Assembly: GCA_000467715.1 (NCBI GenBank)
Contig: AJFK01000844.1
Span: forward strand, 1 to 64,000
Reading direction: 5' to 3'
Origin: Hysterium pulicare CBS 123377
Taxonomy: Eukaryota; Ascomycota; Dothideomycetes; Hysteriales; Hysteriaceae
Length of the DNA: 64,000 bases
The position numbers were made by a program, and so were the translations under genes. This document shows, in pieces, positions 1 to 10,860 of this stretch. How positions within the stretch are numbered: the first letter of the stretch is position 1; every line of letters starts with the position of its first letter. A model generated the notes under the pieces. It ran no database searches. It had not been told where the DNA came from and saw nothing but the letters and a program-made list of their open reading frames with translations.

Positions 1-447
1 AGCGAAGATCTCGTCGACTTCAGTGACGAAGGTTGTTCTCCTGCTTATTCGTGCTCGCCTTCGCCAGCTAAGAAGCGCAAAAGTGATGCTGGGGAGAAAA
101 AAGAGTGTGGGACGTTGCTGCAGAAATTGATCAAGAAGCAGAGTTTTGATGGGTATTGGACTACGAAGGACCTTCCGTGTGATGCTATGGGGATTGGTCG
201 GGAGAACGCTCTTTCTGCTGTGAAGGAATTGATTGGTGGAAAGAATGCTGGGAAGGATGAGAATGAGGTGGCGGATATTCTGGCTACGGCTTTGGTGGTT
301 TTGTATCTGGAGAGAAAGATGATGGCGGAGCAAGATACCTGGGAGCTTGTAGTTGAGAAGGCGAAGGAATGGTTGGATGAGGTTGCGGATAAGGAGGCGC
401 TGGAGCAGGTCTGGGAAGAAGCTAAGGCCATTATTGGTGGCATCTAG
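1..447 (+). CDS. C-terminal part of a VIT/vWA-domain-like protein (5' truncated by the window)
   Basis: The frame is open from base 1 to the TAG at 445-447. The visible 148 residues start with a serine-rich linker and a basic KKRK patch. A helical tail follows, with QSFDGYW near its start and a WELVVEKAKEWL segment near its end. In fungal VIT/von Willebrand A proteins (PARP4/vault-like architecture) the C-terminus typically carries such a 'dG.W' motif followed by helices that assess ATALVVLYLE-like cores. No catalytic residue is visible, because the VIT and vWA domains would lie upstream of the window. The gene converges on the GST at 524-1272, with about 75 bp between the two stops. Family assignment rests on this tail only. 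Confidence 0.6.
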   Translation, partial: SEDLVDFSDEGCSPAYSCSPSPAKKRKSDAGEKKECGTLLQKLIKKQSFDGYWTTKDLPCDAMGIGRENALSAVKELIGGKNAGKDENEVADILATALVVLYLERKMMAEQDTWELVVEKAKEWLDEVADKEALEQVWEEAKAIIGGI

Positions 448-523
448 GCCACGATCACTCTTTTCCCTAACGACATTACTCCAATAGATTAAAAATACAC
501 ACTCTCATTCTCAAGCCACCCCT

Positions 524-1272
524 TTACAACCTATATCCTGTCCTCTCCACCGCCCTCCGATATCCCTCATACGCCTCACACTCCCCCACCCACCTCTCGA
601 CCCCCTCCCACCTCCTCCTCTCAGTCCCCAACCCATTCTTAAAGATAAAATCCACCGAAAACATGACCATGACATCAGCCGCAGTGACCCGACCCCCCAC
701 CAAAAACCTGCCCTCATTTTTGCCCAGCTCACCTTCCAACCAATCCAAGTCCCTCTGCACATTCCCAGCCATGTTCTTCTCCATGGCTTGCAAGTCGACG
801 TTGGCATGGCAGTGCGGAGGCGCGGACCAGCGCGCATAGGTTATGGCGAGGGCGTGCAGGAGAAGCGTTCCTTCGGCTGCATGGATCCATTGCTGGACTT
901 TGATTCTTTTGCTTTTTTCTAGGGGGAGGAGGCGGTGGGAGGGGTCATAGTGCTCGCAGAGATATCTGGATGTACTTCGTATCAGCCAAGGCTCAACTTT
1001 CGATGCCTCTTCACACATCCGTAAGTAATCACGTGATGTTTTTGATAGGCTTACTCAGTAATAGCACCACTTTCATAGACCGTGACATCCCCATCTTGGA
1101 CCGTGGGCGCTTTCCCGGGCGGGTTCCCGCATGCTTGCCTGTAGGCTTGTGGCGCGATTTTGTTTTCGCGGTCGTAGAACTTCACGTCGTAGGAGAGGTT
1201 TAGTTCTTCGAGGAGCCAGGCGGTGCGGATGCTGCGGGAGGCTTGGAGGAACCAGAGGGTTATTGGCGGCAT
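524..1272 (-). CDS. Glutathione S-transferase (single domain)
   Basis: Exons on the minus strand are 1272-1055 and 965-524, giving 219 aa; the 89-bp intron (GTAAGC...CCAG) splits a Glu codon. Residues 1-80 form a thioredoxin-like GST N-domain: ITLWFLQASRSIRTAWLLEEL at the start, PPGKAPTVQD for the cis-Pro loop and VYESGAITEYL for the glutathione-gamma-glutamyl contact (E-S). The remainder is the helical C-domain with RFLVGGRVTAADVM, the usual N-capping box with Asp. Length and order match fungal cytosolic GSTs (URE2/GTT1-like). It would conjugate or reduce substrates with glutathione in the cytosol. A second, double-domain GST lies at 10.9-12.6 kb with an OPT transporter between them. Confidence 0.93.
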
Positions 1273-2609
1273 TTTGTGGGAGGGTGTTGTGCGAGGGTGT
1301 TGGGAGTACTTTGGTGTTTGGTGGGTTGTTGAACTGGGCAGTTTTTCTAGGTGGGATTGTATGTGGAGAGGATGTCCAAATAAAACTCAGACTCATATTT
1401 GGAATTGAGATAGACATTTTGTCATGGTGTATTTTGTTCCAGTCTGGATAATGCGGGGATAGGACCGAGGAGTTGCGGAGTTTCGTTGGACCCCTTTTTG
1501 GCGAGGGGCGGGGGTCTGTGACCAATTAGATGGCGGGGAGAGGAAATAGTCGTGATAGGTGGTATTTTCCAACAAGAAAGGGGCATGCTAGAACTATGGA
1601 AAGCTAAATTTGAGACCTTATGCAAAGGTCGAATTACTCAGGGGCAGAGAAGTCAACGATGCGTGATCGGGGATGATCACTTTTGCCCATCTGAAATCCA
1701 TAGCCCTGAACAACACAACTCCAATGGACTAGTTACGCCAACATTCTCCTTTAAGAAAAGAGGACTTTTCAAGAGCCCAAGATAGGCTTTATTTCCCTCG
1801 TGACATCCTGCTTCTTTTTGTCTTCTGCGGTCCTGGAGAGAGAGATAAAGCCAAGCAAGCTTTGTCTAGTTACAAAAATGTACAATCCTGCCGGTTTTTC
1901 TCGATCTTGATGGTTTTTATGTTCGCAAGGAGTACGAACAAGCCTTGTAAGCTAAATCACCGTCGCATGAGTCACTATAGTACCACATTGCCCCATATAT
2001 GCAATCTTACTTATCGTCCATCTCAGCTGTTGAAAAGGGACGCCGTCACACAAAGTAAACGGCTATTGTGTTATGTATACTACAAATCTATGCCTCGAAC
2101 GAATGCTTCCGTCCCCGATACATTGGTTTCCCCAGGTTTGTTCAACTTCGGCACGCCAAGCGTCCCACCAGACGCCGAAATACTACTCGACAACCGATAC
2201 TAGTACTGATATAATCGATGCACTACTTATCAACTCCAAAACGGTCCCTGAACCGCGGAGATAAGTCTGAATATGTAATGGACTTCGACAAATATGGTCG
2301 TTTCCCGCAACATTCTCCACTCTGTCCTCCATTTCACAATTGATCGAATGGAGTTTCCGAGTATACAAAAACGACATGAACCATGTAGCTGGGAGCAGCA
2401 GGTTCCTCAATCGCCTGATTAACGGAACTCTTGACCAAACTCTTCTTCAAGTTCTTGGTTTTCAATGGCTATATGGAACCGCCATTTCAACATAAATAGA
2501 GGGTCCCGCACTCCCCTTCTTGACCCAACCAGCCAGCACGATAGCAACAAGTCTTTTGAATTCACTGAACCCAAGAACATTTGTCCACAACTTCCGAACA
2601 TCAGAAATC
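1273..2609. other. Intergenic stretch, no supported gene
   Basis: This 1.3-kb stretch holds the upstream region of the minus-strand GST and of the plus-strand small secreted protein. A CCAAT-type box (gaccaattag, around 1519) lies 250 bp upstream of the GST start. Short open frames (for example 1862-2203) lack family resemblance or codon regularity. I see no repeat. Confidence 0.5.
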
Positions 2610-2973
2610 ATGAAGGCATTCACCGTCTTCCTCGCCATGGGCATTTCGGGAGCCCTCGCAGACAACTGCTACGCGCCATGGGCCTGGTGTGGATGGGATC
2701 TGACTAAAAGGGGTAAGTTCTCAATGACACCGTGGAGTAATTGCAACAAATTCGCTCATGGCTCTGCTAGATGAATCATACACGCCCAAGATCCAGCGGG
2801 AACTTCGACGACTAGGCTACCCCTCTACCGAGGACTGGATCAACAACTCGCTGTGGAGATGTGAGAGCGATGACACTGGGGAAGTCACGTTTCTTTCGTG
2901 GTGCGATGGTGGATGCTTGTACGGGGGTTCCCCAGATAGCGACGACGTTTGCAAGATCAATTTCAAGGTCTAG
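2610..2973 (+). CDS. Small secreted cysteine-rich protein (effector-like)
   Basis: Exons are 2610-2712 and 2771-2973 (58-bp GTAAGT...CTAG intron splitting an Asp codon), giving 101 aa. Residues 1-17 form a signal peptide (MKAFTVFLAMGISGALA). The mature chain of about 84 residues begins DNCYAPWAWCGWD and holds six cysteines, in an arrangement (NC..WC, then RC, WC..GGC, VC) recalling the widespread fungal family with C-x-x-C-G..., 'LFRC' and 'F..WC..GC..GG' blocks. It has no TM segment or GPI signal. Six cysteines, small size and a secretion signal make it an apoplastic-effector or secreted toxin-like candidate, but function is unknown. The start is chosen because it begins the only signal peptide in frame. 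Confidence 0.8.
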
Positions 2974-3274
2974 GCCGGCGAAATGGTAATTCAACCAGAG
3001 TGAAGGGATGGCAGGCATTTCGTTTTTGGTTTCGACCGATGTCCAACACTACGGTCAAAGACACTCCTTTCATGCACTTTTGTCACGAACCAACTCTGCT
3101 TCGACCCCAAGACCGAACACGTACATGGCTTCGCTCCCAAGTATGGCCGGGTTGACTGATAGCATTCTAACTGAATTTCCGTTGAATAGCATAGCTATGA
3201 ATAAAAAAACTTCAATGGAATTGCCTCGCCCGTATCCCCGTTGAAGAAGAAAGGCCTTGGTCGACGACGCTCGG

Positions 3275-5009
3275 CTATACATTCCCAGTCGTGCCCTGCT
3301 TCTGCTTCTGCTCCTGCTCCTGCTCCTTTTGGCTTCTACGCGACTTTTTCCACTCCTTGATGATGCGCTCCAACTCATTGTACAAGTATCCAAGCAGCGG
3401 CGGTACCCAGATGGTGATGGCTACAATTTGGCCAAAGCTCCAATGCATTCGATCCATCATGTTCAGAGACGTGGCAATTGCGAGCAGCGACAGTTGCATG
3501 CCGATGCCTGCGAGGAAACACAACGTAGCCAGACAATACAAGGCCGAAGGGCCAGAAATGGAGCGCAGAATCGGCATTTTGTTGGCCATCCCATTCCGAT
3601 TTCCTGGCAGGGATTCCTGGGGAGAGCTCGTATCATCCTGGCTCTCTATTTTGCAAAACCTCCGGTATGCTTTGTAACCCAGTATCACAAGGAGACAGAG
3701 CGTCGAGAATGTCCAAATGATAGGTGTAAGGATGCGGAGTTTGTGGGAAGCTCTAGAAATAGCGTGCTTCCCCAAAGTCATGTCCGCTGGACACGCAGCA
3801 AGCGCAGAGTATCCACCGCAGGCAGGAATAGCTGCTAGTCTGTACATAAACTGCTCGTAAGCGCGGTATTGCAGAATGTTGTTGTCGATTGGAATCAGGT
3901 TCTTGTAAAGTATCCAGTAAACAAGTGAAGACAGGATCCAGCATGTGACCGTCAATAATGTGACGTCCGATGTTGCTTTTCTGTGGCGAAATAGGAGTAG
4001 GTAGGCGAACACAACGGGCAAAACGCCATTTGTTGCAATGGGCATGAGCATAAACGTTACAAGCATGTCCGTGTCAAATATGCCGTAAGAGAGTGAGGCA
4101 ATCTGGAGAGTGCCGCTGAAATAGCATTGCGCTTTGTGGTATTCAAGGAGCAGGCCCAGAAAGGCCTTGTGCGACTTGCTACTCTCTGGTACCTCCGAGC
4201 TGTTGGGTTTGCTTCTTTCCGTTACTTCAGAACCTTGAGACTTGCTCCTTTCTGGTGCTCCCGAGCGTATGTTCTGCTTCGCTTTCCGTGTTGATGGAAA
4301 TACTTCAAAAGCCAATAGTCCGAAACATAGTAGGACGACAAACATGCATTGCATTAAGTATGATGCGAAGACCTACCAGTGGTGTGAGCTACTGTTATCT
4401 CGGAGGTGAATTTAGCCTACTTACTCCGACTCCAATAACATCGGCGTCAGCGTACGGAAGAGATGAATAGTTGCCATTACATAGAGTGTACAAGCACTCA
4501 TTAAGGCCTTGAATATTCGGTGCGGTGTTGTTGGTGAGTATATTCACAGATGAACACGGGTACTCGCAGCCTTCCCTATTCCTTGCGTGCCTGCAAGTCA
4601 TGGTCAGGCATTGAGTGACAGCCGACGTAATATTCTTGAGGTCGTCAGCCGTGGGGTTCGGCGAAATGAATGGTGCTACAGTGGAGGATATGTTCCCGCT
4701 TAGAAGGCTTTGATTTGCGTAGCCGACAATTGCTGGGAAATTAGCGCAGGTGAGGTATCGTTGAATCAGTGCATTGTTGTTCCCTAAAAACTTATCTTGC
4801 AGCCTCGAGCCGTAAAGCTGAGCAAGATGCTGGCAATCATTGACGCAGTCGCCGCTTGGACATCCTACTTCCAGTGTAGAAGCGTCGGGGAAAATTGCCT
4901 GACACGTAGAGCTGGCTTGATTGTTGGCATAGCAGCATTGAAGTTTGTCGGTCGTGTTAACACGGCCAATGGGGTCGCAATAAAGAAAATCAGTTGGATA
5001 GTTCGCCAT
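3275..5009 (-). CDS. Cysteine-rich ectodomain plus seven-TM membrane protein (unknown function)
   Basis: Minus-strand exons are 5009-4425 and 4372-3275, joined over a 52-bp GTAAGT...GTAG intron, giving 560 aa. The first ~190 residues are soluble, with about 16 cysteines and several N-glycosylation sequons (NQS, NIS, NIT, NNT, NYS), as expected of an extracellular domain. No classical signal peptide precedes it, so a missed upstream exon is possible, although an in-frame TGA lies just before the ATG. The second part has about seven hydrophobic helices and ends in a cytosolic tail rich in K, E and Q (KEQEQEQKQKQ). The loop after TM1 carries a serine/charged triplicate (ERSKSQGSEV, ERSKPNSSEV, ESSKSHKAF). 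This architecture resembles orphan fungal receptor-like proteins. Ligand and pathway are not known. Confidence 0.72.
3295..3345. repeat. Trinucleotide/hexanucleotide microsatellite inside the 7TM gene
   Basis: On the plus strand it reads as repeated tgctcc/tgcttc units. On the coding minus strand it encodes the alternating E-Q/K-Q tail of the membrane protein, so its length may vary between strains. Confidence 0.7.
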
Positions 5010-5037
5010 TCTAGCGGACGGCTTTCACGTTCGTAGC

Positions 5038-5078
5038 GAGGAGTGAGGAGAGGGGAGAGGGGAGAGGGGAGAGAGAGG
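5038..5078. promoter_or_regulatory. Pyrimidine-rich tract upstream of the 7TM gene
   Basis: Repeated ggggaga units on the plus strand make a CT-only tract on the coding strand, ending about 30 bp before the ATG at 5009. Such CT tracts are common near transcription starts of ascomycete genes. The role here is inferred. Confidence 0.5.
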
Positions 5079-5153
5079 CATAGCACAGCAGATGGAAATA
5101 TAAAATATAAAGTATAAAAGGCGCGAGCATGTTGCACCATTTCGTCATGGTGA

Positions 5154-5227
5154 GAATTGCGAGATGGGGGCCAAGTTCGTGGTATGCCGCCTTCGAATTG
5201 CGAGATGGAGACCAAGTTCGTGGTATT
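5154..5227. repeat. Tandem duplication of a 41-bp unit
   Basis: Two adjacent copies begin gaattgcgagatgg at 5154 and 5195 and share ccaagttcgtggtat. They differ at only a few bases, and the second is slightly shorter. They lie in the shared upstream/3' region between the 7TM gene and the OPT gene. Confidence 0.85.
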
Positions 5228-5409
5228 CTTCTATTGGACCCGTCTCCCGACATCTGCACGCTTGTCGTATGTGGTAAGGCGCGCCGGTCAATCAACTTCT
5301 AGTTAGCGAATAAAGTCCTCGCTGATATGCGCTCATATGAAGTCAGCTGTATGTCTGTTGGAAGCTTCACGTCGGTAGAGACAGACTTTATTAGAATCAA
5401 CTATCGGCT

Positions 5410-5440
5410 AAAGGTAAAAGGTAAAAGGTGAAAGGTAAAA
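5410..5440. repeat. Heptamer tandem repeat (AAAGGTA)n
   Basis: Four consecutive heptamers, one with a single change (aaaggtg), lie just downstream of the OPT transporter stop. It is a minisatellite-like tract in a 3' flank. Confidence 0.85.
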
Positions 5441-5517
5441 TGGCTGGATCCTCGCATTCTTGCAGTACAGAAAAGAGCGTCATTTAAAGTATCGTACAAA
5501 TATAGCGCACATCAATC

Positions 5518-8395
5518 TCACCAAATCCTGGGGCCAAAAGTTTGTCCTTCCGCTACTATTACCTGAATGGCCGTGTCCTGTGCATCCATCGTATTGGCTA
5601 TGACCGTATTACCCCTGCAAGCCATAAGTCAGCTGGATATTCAGGGATCAATAAACCGAAACTTTGACTTACCACCACTGCGGCGCCGAGATCTTGTTGA
5701 GAGTGAAGATAAAAAAGATTGTGAGCGTGCTAATCGCAAGTCCAGTATCCAAGCCCACGGCAGTGAGATAGTTCAACCGAGCCCACCATCTGAAATGTCT
5801 CGTCCGAATGTACTTCTGAAAGAACCACCCCACAGCACCCCAAGTCAGATAGTTTAGAGGGCTGGCAGGCGGAATGGCCCCACCGCCTCCAAATATTAAC
5901 GGAGCCATGGCATACTTGAACGGACTCTTAGGCCAGCGCTTACCCGCGTAATGCAGGATTATAGGCAGAGCCGCGCCGATCGGGAAACCGATGAGAAGAG
6001 CGGAGTAGATTTGGCCGGGGCTGAACATCCGTTGAGGGCCGAGCAGACCCCAGATTATAGATGCGGAGAAGAATACGCGACCTCCGGGACAGGAGAAACG
6101 CTGTGGTTGCTCGATGCTGCATACGTCTTCGATGCTTGTAAGTGATAGCTTAAGAACGTAGACTTGGATGATACTGGCGATGGTCGTGGCAACTACTTGG
6201 CCAAAGAACATTGTTCGAGGGGGTAGCTTCATGTAATGGCCGCTAGAGGTATATGATCAGATGAAGGAAGACTGACAATTTCGAATGCAACTCACAATTT
6301 CAAATCTCCCACAAAACCCAAAGCCTGACTAGCTGTAACAACTGCATAGGTCTTGAACACTATCACAATTATTAGCTACTTGATTTGTTACTAGAATTCA
6401 TCTGAGGGCGACTTACTCATCAGTGCAAGGGGCTTTCCTGGTTGCATGTATCCCATGATAAATTCTGAGATGACATTCAAGCCAATCTGCGTGTTGGTGA
6501 TGGCTTGAACAATACCAATAGGAAGCGATAGCACAGCCGAAAGCGCCACGGACATTAGAAACGCCCACCATGCAAAGTTGGTTGGGTAAGCCAATACAAG
6601 AACGAATGATAGGATAAGCATCAGGCCAAAAAGGATACCATACCACCATGTTGGCGCCTCCGGGTATTTCATCATCATCTTCATATGGACATCGGGCTTG
6701 TCACCCTTCGAGTTGCGAAACTGGCTGACGATTACGTGACGATAGTTCAACCAAGTATAGACCACCACGGATGCGATGGTCGCAAAGGACAAGCCATAGT
6801 TGAGCGAGAATGTGGTGGTCATGAAAAGCGGTGAGTATGTTTTGTACTCACCCACATCCAGAGTGAGCTGTGGGGTCGCGACTCGAGTTACATTGTACGC
6901 CTGTCCTGTATTGTCATAGGTGGTAGAGTCGCTGAGCGGAAGGAACTTTGCAAACCAAGTGTTCGAGTAATGTATTCCGATACTCGATAGAATGTAGAAG
7001 CTCACGACTCCGATCAGGGTGTTGGCAATCGCATGCCACGGTGGTATGAGGGGATCGCCGGTGAAACCAGTAATTACAGTCCAGTCCAGTGTGAGCGGTA
7101 TCAGTCCGATTCCGGTCGTTCCACCGAAAAGTTGGTTGACCACTGGATTTTGAGGATAGATCCAAGTTATGAAAACAAAGATACTGAGGAACTATTGGAT
7201 AAGATTAGCAAATGTCAAGATCATGACGGTTCAGCACTAGGTCGCTGGTGCTGAAGGCGAAAATATGTTAAATGAAAGAGTAAATAGGCCATCGATGACG
7301 TTTGAGAGAATACATGCTGTTACACATACCTGAGCGAGGAATCCAGGAATCCAGTAATACAGATATGACCCTAAGAAGATGATGCCGAACCATTTGTACC
7401 GTGACATGTTCCCGCCGAAGACTGTCGGATCCATATCTTCTTTTGTCTCATGCATGGCATGTAGGAGACTGACGCTAACGAGATTGGAGGGCCATATCAT
7501 GGCAGCCGGATACACTAGAAACTGTCGAAGAAGGCCCGCGATACCATATCCGATGCTCTGGGTTGAGATCACAAGGAACAATTGGAAAGCCATGCCAAAG
7601 TCCTGTTTGTAGAAGATTGTTTGCGCAACGATAATGTCAGTCGCATATGCGGTACCAAACGAGACTCCCGCCATGACCACAATAAGAGCATGTTCTTTGA
7701 CGTTGAATGGGCCAGGATTGAGGTTCCACTTGAAACCAAAGGTGGTATGCTGCTTCGAGGGCATGAATCGAGCCCAGGCTCTCCCAAGGACATAAGCAAT
7801 GAGCTGTGGTTCCGTAAGCAGAGATTCTTCAACTAGAATACTTCTTGTATATTGATTAGGTTCAAGATTCTGCCTGTACCGCCCATTTCGTAGAGCTTTT
7901 CATCGCTACACAATGGGACAATTACACAAGACCCCATATCATAAAGCTACGTTGATCACGGTACCGATTGGAATCCAAATTTGAACAGAGTCATGGGATT
8001 TGGAAGCATACCTGAGCTACAATCACACCAACTCCAATGACTGGGTTCCTGAGAGAGAATATGGTATTCATAGCCGCGCCAAACATGGAGAGACTGAGTC
8101 CTAGCACCCAAGCTCGTATAGTGTTCGCCGGTAAATCTTCATCGTAGTTCGGAACGGAGGCTCGCACTTCGGGGTACGGAGAGTCTTCCTGTTCAACCTC
8201 CTCCACCTCTTCTACCAGTTCCTTGACTATTGATTCTTCGTCACCGTTGGTCTCGAACACTGATGCGTACTTTTCGTCCGGAAGATTGAGATCCCATGTT
8301 GTGAGCCGTTTGCGAAGCTCGGCAATCGGAGATCCATCGTTAATGGAGTGAATGCTGCTGACTTTGGACGCCCTGTCCTTCTCTTTCTCTTCCAT
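5518..8395 (-). CDS. OPT-family oligopeptide (possibly glutathione) transporter
   Basis: Six minus-strand exons (8395-8012, 7803-7330, 7191-6417, 6359-6296, 6242-5673, 5614-5518) give 787 aa with all junctions in frame. The N-terminus is an acidic cytosolic tail (VEELVEEVEEVEQED-like), followed by the Asn-Pro-rich first helix (SLRNPVIGVGVIVAQ). Family blocks are obvious: LNPGPFNVKEH (the NPG motif), WIYPQNPVVNQLFGG, MKLPPRTMFFGQVVAT, and the C-terminal KISAPQWWGNTV...FGPRIW end. About 14-16 TM segments are expected in the plasma membrane, importing small peptides or glutathione by proton symport. The first intron is unusually long for the window (208 bp). Substrate cannot be read from sequence; nearby GST genes make glutathione conjugates a reasonable guess. 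Confidence 0.95.
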
Positions 8396-10860
8396 GATGT
8401 GAAGTTGGGTATTAGCGGGTTATGTGTGAAAATGATTCCAGATCATTCCCCTTAGGTATCAAAGAAAAAATGAATGAACAGAGTCCTGCTCTTAGAGAAG
8501 AAGAGAATGATGAAAAGAAGAGCCTGATAGTCAAAATCTCAAGCCATCGCGGGCAATAGAGTGAATTGCATATGATGAATACATATGCGACAGTAGATCA
8601 GCATGCAGTAGTGTTTCCTCCGTTATCTCTGGCCTTTCACAACTTGTCTGCTATCTCCAGGGGTAATTCTCAGACGGCCACCAACAGGTGCGACGAAATC
8701 TGGATGCATGATCGGTCGACCGTATGTGGTTTCTGGATACAGCACATACACCGATATCATTATCCGCTTGCTATCCAATAAATAATGCCGGGATGTGAGG
8801 TTTCAGGGTAGGTGGTGTTGAGTTCTTCGCGTATGTGTGGATGGATAGTGGCTGAAACAGGAAGATTTATGGTTCCAGATACGATGGCTGTCGCACATCG
8901 CAAACACTTTATGCAGCCTTACGCCACAAGACTATCAAGACCAAAGGAGCCTTCATTGCCATTGGTTTTCGCGTGTAAGAAATACGCTTCCGGTCGATAG
9001 AGAATTGAAAAAATTCCCACGCTGTTTACCGGCACTTTTCTAGCCCCACCAGAAAGCTTCGAAACCGAATCCTCAGCGCATCTTTGCAAAGGTTCCTTTC
9101 AATGTACGCTGGTCCAGAATACTGTGTAACCAGAGAATGAAATGAAGAAGATACCATCGATCATAACAAGCTTTGGGACAGCCGTAACCGAACTTCATGC
9201 GAGAGCCTGTCCGCCTCAGGCATCGCATCTGGATAAGGTGTTCGCCATATCCTTTGACCAGATTTCATACTGCGATTCTTTGGAATTTGATTCATTCACC
9301 TGTTATGTCGGCAAGGGTATGCCTGACATCCCCCCACGCGGCGGCGCGGAGGCAGACCATCTTCGATTCCGGACTGGAGAAGAACCAAAGCTTTAACTCG
9401 GACCTAGTGTATATCAGTTGAGGCTATAAGTTCGGAACACGATTGATGGAAACCATCGAGCGAAAACTGGACTGAGCCGAGGCTTCCAAGGCTAGTGCGA
9501 GCAAAAGGAGGCCGTCATGCTGAATTTTAAAACCTTATGGCGGAAAGGACAGACAAAGCAGCAATTGGCTTTGTAAATAGGAACATGATTTCAGTCTCGC
9601 CCGTCGACAATTGGACTGCGACACGTCTATGTAGCGCATTGATGTCGTTGGGCTGCCGAGAGCATCCCCGGTTGTTGGCAACATGTGAATTATGCCTGGT
9701 CCCTGGCAGAATGCTTATTGATCCTGAGGAGATAGACGAGATTGGCCTACTTGCCATGTCCTTGATGTGTCCGGCATTTTTGAAACATTTGGGGTTCTAG
9801 GAAGAGAGAAATCTAAGCGATGACGACTGGGGGAAACGCAACTCTCGGACTCGCAATAACATGTCAAAAAGGTGTTTGGACTCGAGGATAAGATAATGGC
9901 GGCATTGGCGTTAGATTTACTTCGTGTTGGAACGCGACAAGTCAAATGGATATGGAAAGGAAGTATGGACGAAGTTTGATAGGTATTTCATTCGGCTCGC
10001 AGTGTGAGCTAATGACGTCGTATTACAAAAACATGACTAATCCGTCCACCCGTTCTCGCCTCGTTCCTCGTCGGTTCCATATGCGCGTTTCATCGTTCCA
10101 TGTGTTCGCTCCCCTTCTGAGCTATTCTCGGTATGTTCGACCCTCACATGACGACGCAAGAACAGGTTTCGCCGATTCCGCAGCACGAGCAAGACTCGGT
10201 GCAGGGGGTTTTGATTGGCTTGGGCTTAACGATCGAAGAGACGGTGCTGGCAGGCATATCGAAGAGAAGGCTGTAGCTATCGTCAGTAACAGCAAGCAGC
10301 TTGACCAGGATGAACTTGCCTACTGGCGACTTCGGAAGAAATTCCTTGGAAGTGACTGGTGGTGTTGTGTTTGAGGGTGCAGAGGCTGGGGGTGATGGAT
10401 AGAATTGGTTAACAGCGGGCCTTCTGCCACGTATATAAACGCGACTGAAATACCGAGGGGCTGGTCAATCAGGCTCTGGAGGGCCCAGAGACGAAACGAT
10501 AAGCACAGTGACGTCAGATAGTCACTCTGAATGTGTCCGAAGGAGCGGCCAAGGGGCGCTAAAGTGTCAACCAAGGCGCTTTTAGACAACGAGCGCCTTG
10601 TGCATCGCGATTCGTTTCTTAAAACGGCAATCTGATCGGTCCGTCTTCGATTGCCATGTTGCCGTAACTCATTCCTATGATAATTCCTGCCAATCTATTC
10701 ATAGTGGCCGCTCGCCAGGAGATGTCGCTGCTGGACTATACGTGTAGCATTATCTGACCTTATCCTCAGGCGAGCGAAAGACGATTATCTGGTTCAAGGT
10801 AAGTAGGAAAACGTGTGCTTTTCGCTTTCAAAAAGTACAATTTTCTATTCTAGAAACGGT
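8396..10860. other. Long intergenic region, no supported gene
   Basis: This 2.5-kb stretch separates the 5' end of the OPT gene from the 3' end of the GST fusion. Several open frames of 70-140 codons exist (for example 9537-9800 and 9946-10374), but none shows a recognisable domain, good splice partners or convincing codon bias. A short GC-rich duplication (gcgct/gcgcc with nearby gacaac/gtcaac) occurs around 10555-10600. Confidence 0.45.

Noticed and set aside
9537-9800. 87-codon frame starting MAERTDKAAIG
   Set aside because: Short, no recognised domain, could be random in a GC-normal intergenic region; left as unsupported.
9946-10374. Open frame of 142 codons in the 8.4-10.9 kb gap
   Set aside because: No family resemblance, no signal peptide or domain, no splice partners, uneven composition.
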